Shown in pieces: positions 1 to 10,893 of a stretch of 64,000 nt of DNA (positions are counted from its first letter, which is position 1; the number at the start of each line of letters is the position of its first letter). A program made the position numbers and the translations under genes. Origin of the DNA: Culex pipiens pallens (lineage: Eukaryota > Arthropoda > Insecta > Diptera > Culicidae). The notes under the pieces were generated by a model. That model was given only the letters and a program-made list of their open reading frames with translations, searched no databases and was not told the DNA's origin. Location of the stretch: positions 110,712,664 through 110,776,663 of the forward strand of contig NC_068937.1 of NCBI RefSeq assembly GCF_016801865.2, written 5' to 3'.

Positions 1-487
1 TCATGCAAAAACAAATTTGACATAATTTTTTAATGTAATATTAAATTTCCAATCGAAAAGTACTTTACGGATTTTTTGATAAAAGGCTCTGTTTTCAAGA
101 TATAGCCACCGGAAGTTTGATTTTAGCGAAATATTTGCAGTTTTTCGATTTTTAAATATAGTGACCATGAGTGACCATTTTTCAAAATATTTTTTTTAAA
201 GTTCAGAAAATTTGCTATAAAATTGTATAAGAGACATTGAAGATTGGACCTCGTGTTGCTGAGATACAGCCGCTTTAAGAAAAAGAAACACGAAAATTGA
301 AGTTTTCTAAGTCTCACCTAAACAACTCATCATTTTCTAATGTCGATATCTCAGCAACTAATGGTCCGATTTTCAATGTTAAAATATGAAACATTCGTGA
401 AATTTTCCGATCTTTTCGAAAAAAATATTTTGAAAATAATGAAATCAAGACTAGCATTTTAATAGGCGTAATATTCAATGTTTGGCC
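1..487. repeat. Dispersed repeat family A, partial copy
   Basis: This AT-rich segment carries the recurring phrases ATCTCAGCAACTAATGGTCC and GATTTTCAATGTTAAAATAT and ends with the motif CGTAATATTCAATGTTTGG. The same phrases recur in the palindrome at 1240-3184 and near 13850-14540, 20146-20500, 44160-44490 and 57750-58310. Only one arm is present and the window edge cuts it. I see no coding capacity. It is probably a fragment of a non-autonomous DNA element. Confidence 0.75.
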
Positions 488-1239
488 CAATTCAATTATC
501 AGTTCTCAATTCTTTGCAGGGAGGGAACATATTAGGATGTAACAAAAATGAGTTTTTGGTGGGCAATCTGAGATCAAATCCCAAATATAAGCTTGTTTGG
601 TCGTAACAGAAGATGGCGCTTTGCATTTGAATGTTAATTGGGATCAGGGGGCGACATCTATATCTCACTACAGGCAGCTCGACCGCAGCCATCACCAGCT
701 GTCAATTACGGCACCAGAACAAAAGGGAACTGTCATTTACGGCACCAAAACAAAGCCAGAACAAAAGAACAGCTGTTCATTACGGAACCAAAACAAATCA
801 ACTGCGCACTGTAAAAAAGTACAAAAACTTCTGGCATAAAATGGAAAGAAACTGATTAATTTTTTCATGTAAAATTATACCGCAATTCATGTTTAAAACG
901 TTGATCGGAAGGCACGGCGCATAAGGTTTTATTTTTTTACTGTGAAAAAGCCATTTCTATGTAATGATCGAAAGACGCGCTGACATTTTGGATCGTCGAG
1001 ATAATAGTGGTGCAAAATAACTGTGTGTGAGTGATTGTGTGTGTTAACCAGAAAGACCTTCCCATAGCATCGTTGCTCGGAAGGCTCGCCGACGGGTCTG
1101 TTATGAAAGTCCTCCCCATAGCATCGTAGCTCGGGAGGCATCGAAAAGCCAATACCTTATCCTACTAACCCAAAAAATATTAATCACGTTATGCTTGAAG
1201 GAGATGCTGTGGATTCAACGGTCTCATGCGGTATCAACA
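488..1239. other. Unassigned stretch with short degenerate tandem repeats
   Basis: No gene is visible. At about 695-810 a unit of roughly 35-40 bp resembling TTACGGCACCAGAACAAAAG is repeated about three times with drift. At about 1055-1140 the phrase CCCATAGCATCGTTGCTCGG occurs twice about 54 bp apart, each copy inside a small hairpin of complementary CCTTCC/GGAAGG type. The short open frames here overlap these repeats and are not credible genes. Confidence 0.6.
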
Positions 1240-3184
1240 GGTATATAGAGCAGTTCTCTAGGATTTCGGTCATTCGATTTTTTTTTGTATTTTTTAATCC
1301 GACTGAAACTTTTTTGGTGCCTTCGGTATGCCCAAAGAAGCCATTTTGCATCATTAGTTTGTCCATATAATTTTCCATACAAACTTGGCAGCTGTCCATA
1401 CAAAAACGATGCATGAAAATTCAAAATTCTGTATCTTTTGAAGGAATTTTTTGATCGATTTGGTGTCTTCGGCAAAGTTGTAGGTATGGATACGGAATAT
1501 ACTGGGAAAAAATGATACACGGTAAAAAAAATTTGGTGATTTTTTTATTTAACTTTTTATCACTAAAACTTGATTTGCAAAAAAACACTATTTTTATTTT
1601 TTTTTATTTTTTGATATGTTTTAGAGGACATAAAATGCCAACTTTTCAGAAATTTCCAGGTTGTGCAAAAAATCATTGACCGAGTTATGAATTTTTTAAT
1701 CAATACTAATTTTTCCAAAAAATCGAAATTTTGGTCGCAAAAATTTTTTAACTTTATTTTTCGATGTAAAATTGAATTTGCAATCAGAAAGTACTTTAGT
1801 GAAATTTTGATAAAGTGCACCGTTTTCAAGTTATAGCCATATTTAAGTGACTTTTTTGAAAATAGTCGCAGTTTTTCATTTTTTTAAATTAGTGCACATG
1901 TTTGCCCACTTTTGAAAAAAATATTTTTGAAAAGCTGAGAAAATTCTCTATATTTTGCTTCTTCGGACTTTGTTGATACGACCTTTAGTTGCTGAGATAT
2001 TGCAATGCAATGGTTTAAAAACAGGAAAATTGATGTTTTCTAAGTCTCAACCAAACAACCCACCATTTTTAAATGTCGATATCTCAGCAACTGATGGTCC
2101 GATTTTCAATGTTAATATATGAAACATTTGTTAAATTTTCCGATCTTTTCGAAAATAATATTTTCAAAAATTTTAAGCCAAGACTAACATTTAAAAGGGC
2201 GTAATATTGAATGTTTGGCCCTTTTGAAATGTTAGTCTAGATTTAAGAATTTTGAAAATATTGTTTTCGAAAAGATCGGAAAATTTCACAAATGTTTCAT
2301 ATTTTAACATTGAAAATCGGACCATTAGTTGCTGAGATATCGACATTGAAAAATGGTGGGCTGTTTGGGTGAGACTTAGAAAACATCAATTTTCCTGTTT
2401 TTTAACCTTTGAATTGCAATATCTCAGCAACTAAAGGTCGTATCAACAAAGTCCGAAGAAGCAAAATATGGAGAATTTTCTCAGCTTTTCAAAAATATTT
2501 TTTTCAAAAGTGGGCAAACATGTGCACTAATTTAAAAAAATTAAAAACTGCGACTGTTTTAAAAAAAAAAACACTTAAATATGGCTATAACTTGAAAACG
2601 GTGCACTTTATCAAAATTTCACTAAAGTAATTTTTGATTGCAAATTCAATTTTACATCGAAAAATAAAGTTGAAATATTTTGCGACCAAAATTTCGATTT
2701 TTTGGAAAAATTAGTATTGATTAAAAAATTTATAACTCGGTCAATGATTTTTTGCACAACCTGGAAATTTCTGAAAAGTTGGCATTTTATGTCCTCTAAA
2801 ACATATCAAAAAATAAAAAAAATTAAAAATAGTGTTTTTTTGCAAATCAAGTTTTAGTGATAAAAAGTTAAATAAAAAAATCACCAATTTTTTTTTACCG
2901 TGTATCGTTTTTTCCCAGTATAGTCCGTATCCATACCTACAACTTTGCCGAAGACACCAAATCGATCAAAAAATTCCTTCAAAAGATACAGAATTTTGAA
3001 TTTTCATGCATCGTTTTTGTATGGACAGCTGCCAAGTTTGTATGGAAAATTATATGGACAAACTAATGATGCAAAATGGCTTCTTTGGGCATACCGAAGA
3101 CACCAAAAAAGTTTCAGTCGGATTAAAAAATACAAAATTTAAAATTGAAGAAAAAATACCGATTTCGTAGAGAATTGCTCTATA
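1240..3184. mobile_element. ~1.94-kb near-complete palindrome (foldback-type MITE, family A)
   Basis: Two arms of about 950 bp (1240-2198 and 2218-3184) are inverted copies of each other with scattered mismatches and a ~19-nt centre. Outer ends are TATAGAGCAGTTCTCTAGG on the left and the complementary form ending CTGCTCTATA-like at 3184. Matching internal blocks include the TTTGTATGGACAGCTGCC-type phrase and the ATCTCAGCAACTAATGGTCC phrase on opposite strands. The arms contain family A sequence, so other family A copies look like single arms. There is no transposase. TA dinucleotides at both ends would fit a TA-targeting element, which I infer and have not shown. Confidence 0.85.
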
Positions 3185-3204
3185 GCGAAAAGCTGTATGC
3201 TTGA

Positions 3205-3432
3205 TGAGTCTGCAACTTCAACTATCAGACTAACATTCCTCCCTTTCGTTGAACTGCAGACTTCTTGGGAGGGCGCCGGTATTGACTAATAAAGTAGGGA
3301 TCTTCAGAGTTTAAACAGTGAACGGATGGTTGGCTCCCAGTAATCATTTTTGATTCATTGTTTAACTTCAGCTGATCTGTCAATAACGGAGTAGCAGCTC
3401 AAAGGCAGTCAGCCATGCTCATGCTCATGAAA
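3205..3432 (-). repeat. Dispersed repeat family B (hexamer-tailed), copy 1
   Basis: Read on the minus strand this begins with a short ATGAGC-type hexamer run, then GCTACTCCGTTATTGACAG, AATACCGGCGCC and GAATGTTAGTCTGATA. The same ordered landmarks appear at 9820-10180 and, more diverged, at 56690-57020. A variable simple-repeat tail is typical of some non-LTR retroposon 3' ends, but no reverse transcriptase fragment is visible, so the class is uncertain. Confidence 0.65.
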
Positions 3433-5299
3433 CATTTAACTGAAGTATTTTTGTTATAAAAAAAATAAATGTAAATAAAAAAATATACTTTTGTTTTTCC
3501 TGTGCGCAGTTTGCGCGTGATATTAATCTCAACCCCCAAGATGGTTGCCTTTAGCATCCCCCTGATTGGGATTCAACCCGTAAAGACATGTCTTCAAAAA
3601 TGTCAATTTTTAAGGCACTTTGGCCACTAAAGCGTTTATTATTGACAACAGCATTGGCATGTAGGCCAAATCCTTGCGCATGTTTTGGTATACATAACAC
3701 TGAAGTTTTGAGCATTCTGGAGCTCGGAACAGGCCTTCAAAGTTTGGTTGTTGAATGTCATTTCATGAATACATTTTGTATTAGCAATGAAATATTTTTT
3801 TTATTTTTTTCAAATTCAAGATTCAAATAAAAAACCATTTAGCAGAGCGATACAACTGGATCATATTTTACCGAGTCATGCATTGTCATTTTAAAATTAA
3901 TTTATATTCAACTTTTCAATTTCCGGTCATCACCGACTTTAAACGTACACTGCGGGGTCAAGTCACAAATTTTTTATTTTGCCGTCTGTATTTGCTTGGT
4001 CGTTGACCGCCAATGAGGCACCTCGATGAGGCCGGTTTGCATTAATAACTGGAATAAAAATCTATAATTTATTGGTTTAATTCGCTTTAATTTGCATAGC
4101 CTTTCCGTCCAACAATCGAGTTTGGAGTAGCTCAACCAATGGCCTTCATATGTGTTATTTTATCGATAACGAATTAATATTCCACTTTAAAAACCTTGTA
4201 AGTAGAAAAAATACCTCATCCAAGCTAATCTTAATCCAATCCACGATTATTAATTAATCACGCTCCGGCTCTGTTTCTCTAAACTCAATCGTCCCAAGCC
4301 TCAATTCCCGGAAAACAAACGACCGTCAACTATTTCAACGTTTTATCATCGATTGGCTGCCGAATCGCTCCCGAATTCCATCCAATTAACAGAGTCGTAT
4401 TCTCGAAGGACTTCCAGCAGCCCAAAATTCCGCCCATTACAATTTCGTTAATCGTCCCAGCTCTTCTCCCGGGGAGGTACCCAGCCTTATCAGATCATAA
4501 ATTATCATAACAAGACCAATTTTCCAAAATATATATTTCGATGATATGGCGCGCACGTTGTTTCTCGACTACCTGGTCTGGTTTGGGGGCCCGGGAAGCT
4601 TTCCAAGAAGTCGTCTCAAAGTCGTAGCGCTGCTGTGTGGTACATGATTAATTAATAGCTTCAGAAGGTTCGCTCGACTTTTTTTTCGGATCGCTGAAAC
4701 GCTTCCAGTGTTGAACCAGCCGCGAGAGATCATCATTAGGAGATGAAACAGTGGTCACACAGCGCGTTTGAGATTTATCAATTTACGAGTAGGTAGGTCG
4801 TTTGGAGAGGGCCCAGAGTGGAAACCCGCGGGTGCTATCGAATATTCATGAGGTACAAATAGGAATATAAATTTCACTGGTTGATGATAGTTATAGATGA
4901 TCCCTGGGCGCGAGAAGCTACCGCGGGCGCAGAGTTGGAATCGATCGCCAACGAGAGAGTGTGTGTGGTGGCACCTTAAAAACGCCAAACTGGAGTTGGC
5001 TTGGGATCGCTCGTTTGCTCAAACGAAACCATAAATTACATCAATCAAAATCTGTAACATGATGTCGAGCTCGCTGGGAAGCTCGACGGTGCCCGTAATG
5101 AGCGTTTCGATGATTTTACGAAACCAGAGCGCTTCAAACGGTGGTTTTATACCTTAATGCATACGTTTGGGGCAGATTGGGATGTTAGTCTTTGAGTGCC
5201 TTAGAGTGGGGGTCGAATATGAAGATTGGTGACAGATTTTGTGTCGAAAAAAATCATCATTTCATCATTTTGTGTTGGAATTCAAATTTTGCCTTTCTG
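3433..5299. other. No gene seen; single-copy-looking DNA
   Basis: From about 3950 to 5160 the sequence is more complex and less AT-rich than the surrounding repeats and contains several TAATTA/ATTAAT motifs. I see no long reading frame with splice-consistent coding and no repeat shared elsewhere in the window. It could be intronic or intergenic regulatory DNA; this is a weak inference. Confidence 0.4.
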
Positions 5300-5499
5300 A
5301 CAAAAGAATTTTTTTTTCGATTTTTGAAAAATGTTATGCTCAGAAATCTTTGAACATTCTTGCACAGGTTAGAAAAGTCCCAGAATAAAAGCCTATGATT
5401 TTTGTTAGAAGGTTTTGATGCGCTCTTTCAATAAAACTTTGGCTCGAAGCATAAAACGCAAAGCTAGATTTTTGAGAGCTCTTTTTCTGAAATACTTTA

Positions 5500-5650
5500 G
5501 AGATGTATTTCGTCGCTGTCGCGCTTTCTTGTTGCGCGTGCATTTTGGGCCAAATTGAGCTTAGAACGCCATTTTGTGCAGCTCACATTGCCTCACCTTT
5601 TGATCTTCGCAGATCCTTAAAATTCGATGACAATCCTGAGTTATTCTCTA
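5500..5650 (+). repeat. Dispersed repeat family C, copy 1
   Basis: The block containing GCATTTTGGGCCAAATTGAG, CGCCATTTTGTGCAGCTCAC and CTTCGCAGATCC recurs in reverse complement at about 24215-24320. The two copies are similar over about 110-130 bp. There is no coding capacity and the class is unknown. Confidence 0.6.
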
Positions 5651-8600
5651 AATATGAAAGAAGTTTCAATTTGTCGTGCTATCTTGACACACCCTGAAAT
5701 CGGTGTAAGTACGACAACTGGCCAAAGGAATTTCAAGTCAGAACGCGTTTGACACACGTACGAGCTCGAGTACCTTAAACATTTGTAATTATAACTCGGG
5801 ACTCCGGCAACCAAATTAAACCCAATTTCAGGAAAATGCACAGAATGGTTAACCAAAAATAAACGTGTTTGTTATTGTTTGCATGCGTGCTCTATTTTTT
5901 GTTTATTCAAGGTCAAAAATCAAAGTGCATTTTACTCAGAGCGTCGAAATGGCGGTTGGGACAAGCTAGCACGACAGCGTCGAGATGCTGAGAAATTCAA
6001 ATGACACGTGGTTCCATACGACACGCGGTTCCATACGAAATCGATATGATAAAGCTAAGTCTATAAGACCTATCTCTAAAAAATTAAATAAAAAAAGAGC
6101 CAGGAACATCAATTCAACTAAAAAATTCCAACTCCCAGGACAAATTTCGTCAAATTAATCGATCCAAAACTGTCAACCTTTCTATCAAGACATGACACGT
6201 TCCCTCTTCCAAGTATCCTCCGCCTACAATCAATCTTCTGAACTTGTTAATGGAAGAAACAAATCGATTCTACCTGATAAACACAGAGGCTAGTGTGGCA
6301 CTACCACCAAGCAGCGCGCTCAAACCGTCGCCAGTCCAAAAATAACAACAATCAGATCAGTGTGGTGCCAATCCCGGGGACGAAACAAATCGGACAATTA
6401 TTAATGACCACCGTTCGTTTGTTTTTGTCTCCCGTGCTTTGACAGATATCGAGAGCACGGTGACCGCACATGCTCTTCACTCCGATTCCTGCTTGATGGA
6501 TTCAATTAATGAATTCCTTCTAATCGAACATACGACATGTGTGTGTTTGCGACCATCTTGTGATTAATTGTCTATGGCGTCATTTTCCGGTGGCGACACC
6601 ATGCGACTGCAAGCCCAACTACCACTTTGACAGCTCGTCAAGCGGAGCAGATGAAGATCGTTGCAGGCTGTTGAGAATCGTCGCGATGCAGCCGAACCAT
6701 AACGAACTATTCCACGTGGCCTGCCTCGTTCGGTTAACGAGCGCGACTGACGTTTCTCCGGCCACCATGGCCGACCGGTTGAATTATGCCAATTTCAAAA
6801 TTAAAATTCTTGGAAAATACGCAAGCAATTAATTCCTTTTGTTTTTCCTCGAGGGCCAACAATGTGACGGATGGCGGGATTCCGGTTTCCTGCACCGTGC
6901 TGGACCAGCAGGCCGTTTTGTACCGGGCGCGAGCAATTCCAAGCTGCACCGAGAAGCATTTCTCATGTACATTCATTTCAGTGTTGCTGCTGTCTTTACG
7001 CAACTAGAGCGAACAAATGGGCAAATAATAAAGCACTACTAATTTTTTATTAATTTATGAAACATGCTTCGTTTTACGAATGATGACCAGTTTGCTCCCC
7101 TCCGCTAACTTCCTTCGCGTTCCAGCTTCTCACATGCACTGAATGTTTAAAAATTACCTTTCTCCTTGTACCATCCTGTCATGCAGGCCTGTCAACTTGG
7201 TGCGCGCTTCAATTTCTGCATTAATTTATCAATTATTAATCCAATTACCGGTGCGTCCCAACCAGAATAACCAGCTCTCGGAGCATGCCTTCCTGCAGCC
7301 ATCTTGGAATGGAGATTGGTGAAAAAAAAAACGGAGCTGGAATTGAATTGTCCCCGGAACGATCCACCACCATGAATCAATCACCGCGGTGAAACACGAC
7401 AATTGACGGTGGCGTCAGGAAATGATTTGTAGTCCCGTGCTGCTGCAGTTGCCAACTTGCTAATGATCGAAACGCATTGTATATGGCGCGAATGCTTCGT
7501 ATGCGAGTGTTTTCCGACGCAGTCGGGAAAGAGCTTTCGGGAAAGTTGACTTTTAAGTCAACTTACTTACTTTTTACTTAAAAGTATTACTTATGTATTG
7601 ATTAAGGGTGAGTTTTTGGTTAAAAATTGGAAAGTTTGTTTAAAAAATTGGCCTTTAACATCACATTCATATTCATCATATTTTACTACATAATATCAGT
7701 AAAAAAAGTTGTTATAAACTGTCTTTACCAAATATTGACTACCAATGCAGTTTATACAAATAAAATACATCATATATTGCATAAAAACTTTATATTTATC
7801 TTCCACCATGTACTACACATCCCTCCGCTTCCAACCAACTCACTTAAGTAGGACTTATGTAGTCGTCTTCATCGTCAAATATCGCCCGAAAAGATTTGGC
7901 GCTGGCGCGTCGCCGTCGCGCCGCTATAATTTTATGTAAAGCGGTTCCCACCGAAAATTTGAGCCCATAAATGCGAAAATTTGTCACCGCGCGTAACAAA
8001 CACAAAAAGGACCACAGAATCCGAAAAAAAAATAAACAACATCGCAAGAACAAATAAAAATCAGCTTAACGAGGGAGCGCCCAATTAGACATCTCCCAAA
8101 AGGCTAATGAGCCACTGTGCTGCCACCACTGCTGCTGCTGTGCGGCTACTGGGTGCCTAACAACATTCTGTTTTATTTTTTATTGGCCCATATTTTACCG
8201 GCTCCGGGTGACCCTCGGTTCGGCGTTGTTTCGGGGCAGGATTTTGTCTCATTTGAATTAATATATTATCAATTCATCTGCCGTGGCCGTGGCCTTCCGA
8301 GCGTGGTGTGTCCCTCTGCGCCAATTTAATTGTCCTGGGGACCCGGGATGGACCGGGCCTGTCTCCGGCAGCACGGTATACGGTAGCTTTCGGTCTCATT
8401 TGATTATCATTTTTTTTTGTTCATTTATTTGCATCATTTCTTTCCGTGTCCTGTTTCGGCACCTCCCCAACGGAGCGATCACTGAATGAAGATAGCTCCG
8501 ATGGTCGTCATTTATTAGTCAGAATAAATCTCGGTAATAGTTCTTGGTTGCATTTCGTTTTGTTGCTAGCTGTAATTAAGGAAGTTTTAGACAAAGATTA

Positions 8601-9819
8601 AATAAAAAATGATGTTTTTATTCGTTTTATGAGAATACTCTTTTCAATCTACTTTTTTCTTGATTTTCAATCAAGTCAAATCCTAATGTGGTTTTTGTTT
8701 TGAAGTTCAATAACTTTTCAACGCTGTTTTCTTTTTCCACAGTTTTCAAAAATCATGATTTTTTTGAAAAAAATGGGTAACACTGGTCCAAAACTGAAGT
8801 CTAGCGTGACAAAATTGTTATCGGCCACAGGTTTGGGTTTAGAGCTTTGTCATCTTCGGAACAAATGATCGGAATTGATAGGGGCATCTTTTGGTATGGT
8901 GACCATTAGGTTGATCCAGTTTTTAGGGTGATTCAGAATTTTTATCTCCTCTGGGTGGCGAGATAGTGTTTGGGCTGAGCAATTTTTCTCAAGCAAGCTA
9001 AGCTCTATCTTCAAACACGAAATTTTAAGACCCAATTTATGGTTAAGGTTAGGGTATTTTTGATTTTATCAATTCAGGCTTGCGTCGTAGCGGGTTGGTG
9101 TCTTCCAGACATTCGCAGAGCTTATCAAAACACTTCTTTAAACGAAAGTTACAGCAAAAAATAAACGATGAAAATACCGCCATTTTGAAATGATTATAAT
9201 CTTTAATATCCAAATTTTATTTCCAAAAAAGTGTCCACATGGTTTATAGATGGCCCCTAAAGCAGCCTTTTTTATGCACTTATAATAGTTCTTACAAGAT
9301 CAAGAGCATTTTAGTAAACAAAATTTTCCAAATTAGGTAAAATCGCTTAAATACTTCTTATCTACTTTATCGAACATAGGTAGAATGCACTTTGATCTAA
9401 CATTTGAAAATGAAGCCAATTTGTTTTCAAAACTCATTTTCACCTTTTTAGAAAAAACGTGTTTTTTCCTAAAATTGGCATCATTGTCAATTGTGTGATA
9501 ATTGCCCAAAAGATGGCATTTTTGCCGTCTTTTTTTTATAAATTGCTGTTTGGCCTTGTTCAATTTTGTATGTGATAAAGTGAGAGTAGCAATTGACATT
9601 TTAAACAGTGTAATTATTTTTATCTTGAAATCTAAATTTCTTTTTCAAAACAAGCAATGCGCCATGGGGTTTCTATGTACATAGGACCTTTGCAAAAGTA
9701 AGCGAGAAATCTTCAAATTTGTCGATTGATCATATTAGTCGTTATCAGGATATAGATATATGAATATTTTTGAATTGACAACCCTTAAAATTGCATGAAT
9801 ATTTTTAAGCATAAGCAAA
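5651..9819. other. No gene seen; mixed single-copy DNA and repeat scraps
   Basis: Long stretches (about 6200-8560) are complex, of moderate GC and rich in AATTAAT-type motifs, without a convincing gene. A short run at 7556-7600 repeats ACTTACTT-type words. At 9229-9256 lies a lone end of the GGACCATCCATAAACCACGTGG MITE family (diverged, seen as GTGTCCACATGGTTTATAGA). Open frames of 60-97 codons here do not look like known proteins. Confidence 0.4.
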
Positions 9820-10180
9820 AAGCATAAGCATAGGTGCCCACCCGCAGTTGCTACTCCGTTATTGACCAGGACCTCCAGAAGTTACATCCACGAGCCGTGG
9901 AAGATGAGTGGGTGCTATCTTTCCTCGCTTCGCAACTTCTCAAAGGCCCCTATCATGCTGATCAATACCGGCGCCGGCCACGACCAGTGGTAGGGTCACG
10001 GGGAAGTGGATGGGAATGTTAGTCCGATACTTGAGTGATAGAGACCGCCCAATCGACTGCTTCTCCGACAAAGTATCACATGAGTTTTGAGGGGGTTAGT
10101 AGATGGGTATGAGGTCAGGATTCACGAGTGGCAGTGATGTGACCATGAGCATTTTGTTTATCGGTTGAAATTTTTAAATC
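9820..10180 (+). repeat. Dispersed repeat family B (hexamer-tailed), copy 2
   Basis: It opens with AAGCATAAGC-type hexamers, followed by GTTGCTACTCCGTTATTGAC, AATACCGGCGCCGG and GAATGTTAGTCCGATACTTG, the same order as the copy at 3205-3432 read on its minus strand. Coding is not evident. It is probably the 3' part of a retroposon or a SINE-like element. Confidence 0.65.
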
Positions 10181-10426
10181 TTAGGCAGCCGGCTGCGGAA
10201 AGATAGATAATTGATTATTTAAAATGGTTTCTTTTTATCGAACGCGTGCCAGCCAAGCAGTAGTGCTATGGGCTGGACTTATCAGTATAATTTTACTGTT
10301 TTTACAATTTAGATAACGCGAGCAAATTTCAAAAATAGTAAATAAATGACGCTTTACTCTTCATATAATCGATAGTTTGATGAGTAATTACTAAAACTGA
10401 AAGTTGGAATAAATTTTAACGATCAT

Positions 10427-10893
10427 TTACGACGAAAATTATCGCGAAAAATCCGGACTGTGCCTCCCAAGAAGCACTGCACTTATGAAGGCATTATTCA
10501 ATTATAATGACCAATCACCCCATGCACACAAACAGCGACACAAAAGAGACGAAAATTATCGCGAAAAAACAGGACTGCGCGTCCCCAGAAGCACTGCACT
10601 TATGAAGGCATTATTCAATTATAATGACCAATCACCCCATGCACACAAACAGCGACACAAAAGAGACGAAAATTTTCGCTAAAAAACAGGACTGTGCGTC
10701 CCCAGAAGCACTGCACTTATGAAGGCATTATTCAATTATAATGACCAATCAGCCCATGCACACAAACAGCGACACAAAAGAGACGAAAATTATCGCGAAA
10801 AAACAGGACTGTGCGTCCCCAGAAGCACTGCACTTATGAAGGCATTATTCAATTATTATGACCAATCACCCCATGCACACAAACAGCGACACA
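10427..10893 (+). repeat. 117-bp tandem repeat, four copies
   Basis: The word ATGAAGGCATTATTCAATTA starts at 10485, 10602, 10719 and 10836, exactly 117 bp apart. The array runs from the first GACGAAAATTATCGCG-like word to CAGCGACACA, about 4.0 units. Copies differ at few positions. Because 117 is 39 codons, one frame stays open over much of the array and gives a 39-residue repeat beginning MKALFNYNDQS, but a stop at about 10680 breaks it and there is no sign of a gene around it. I read it as a recent minisatellite. Confidence 0.95.
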
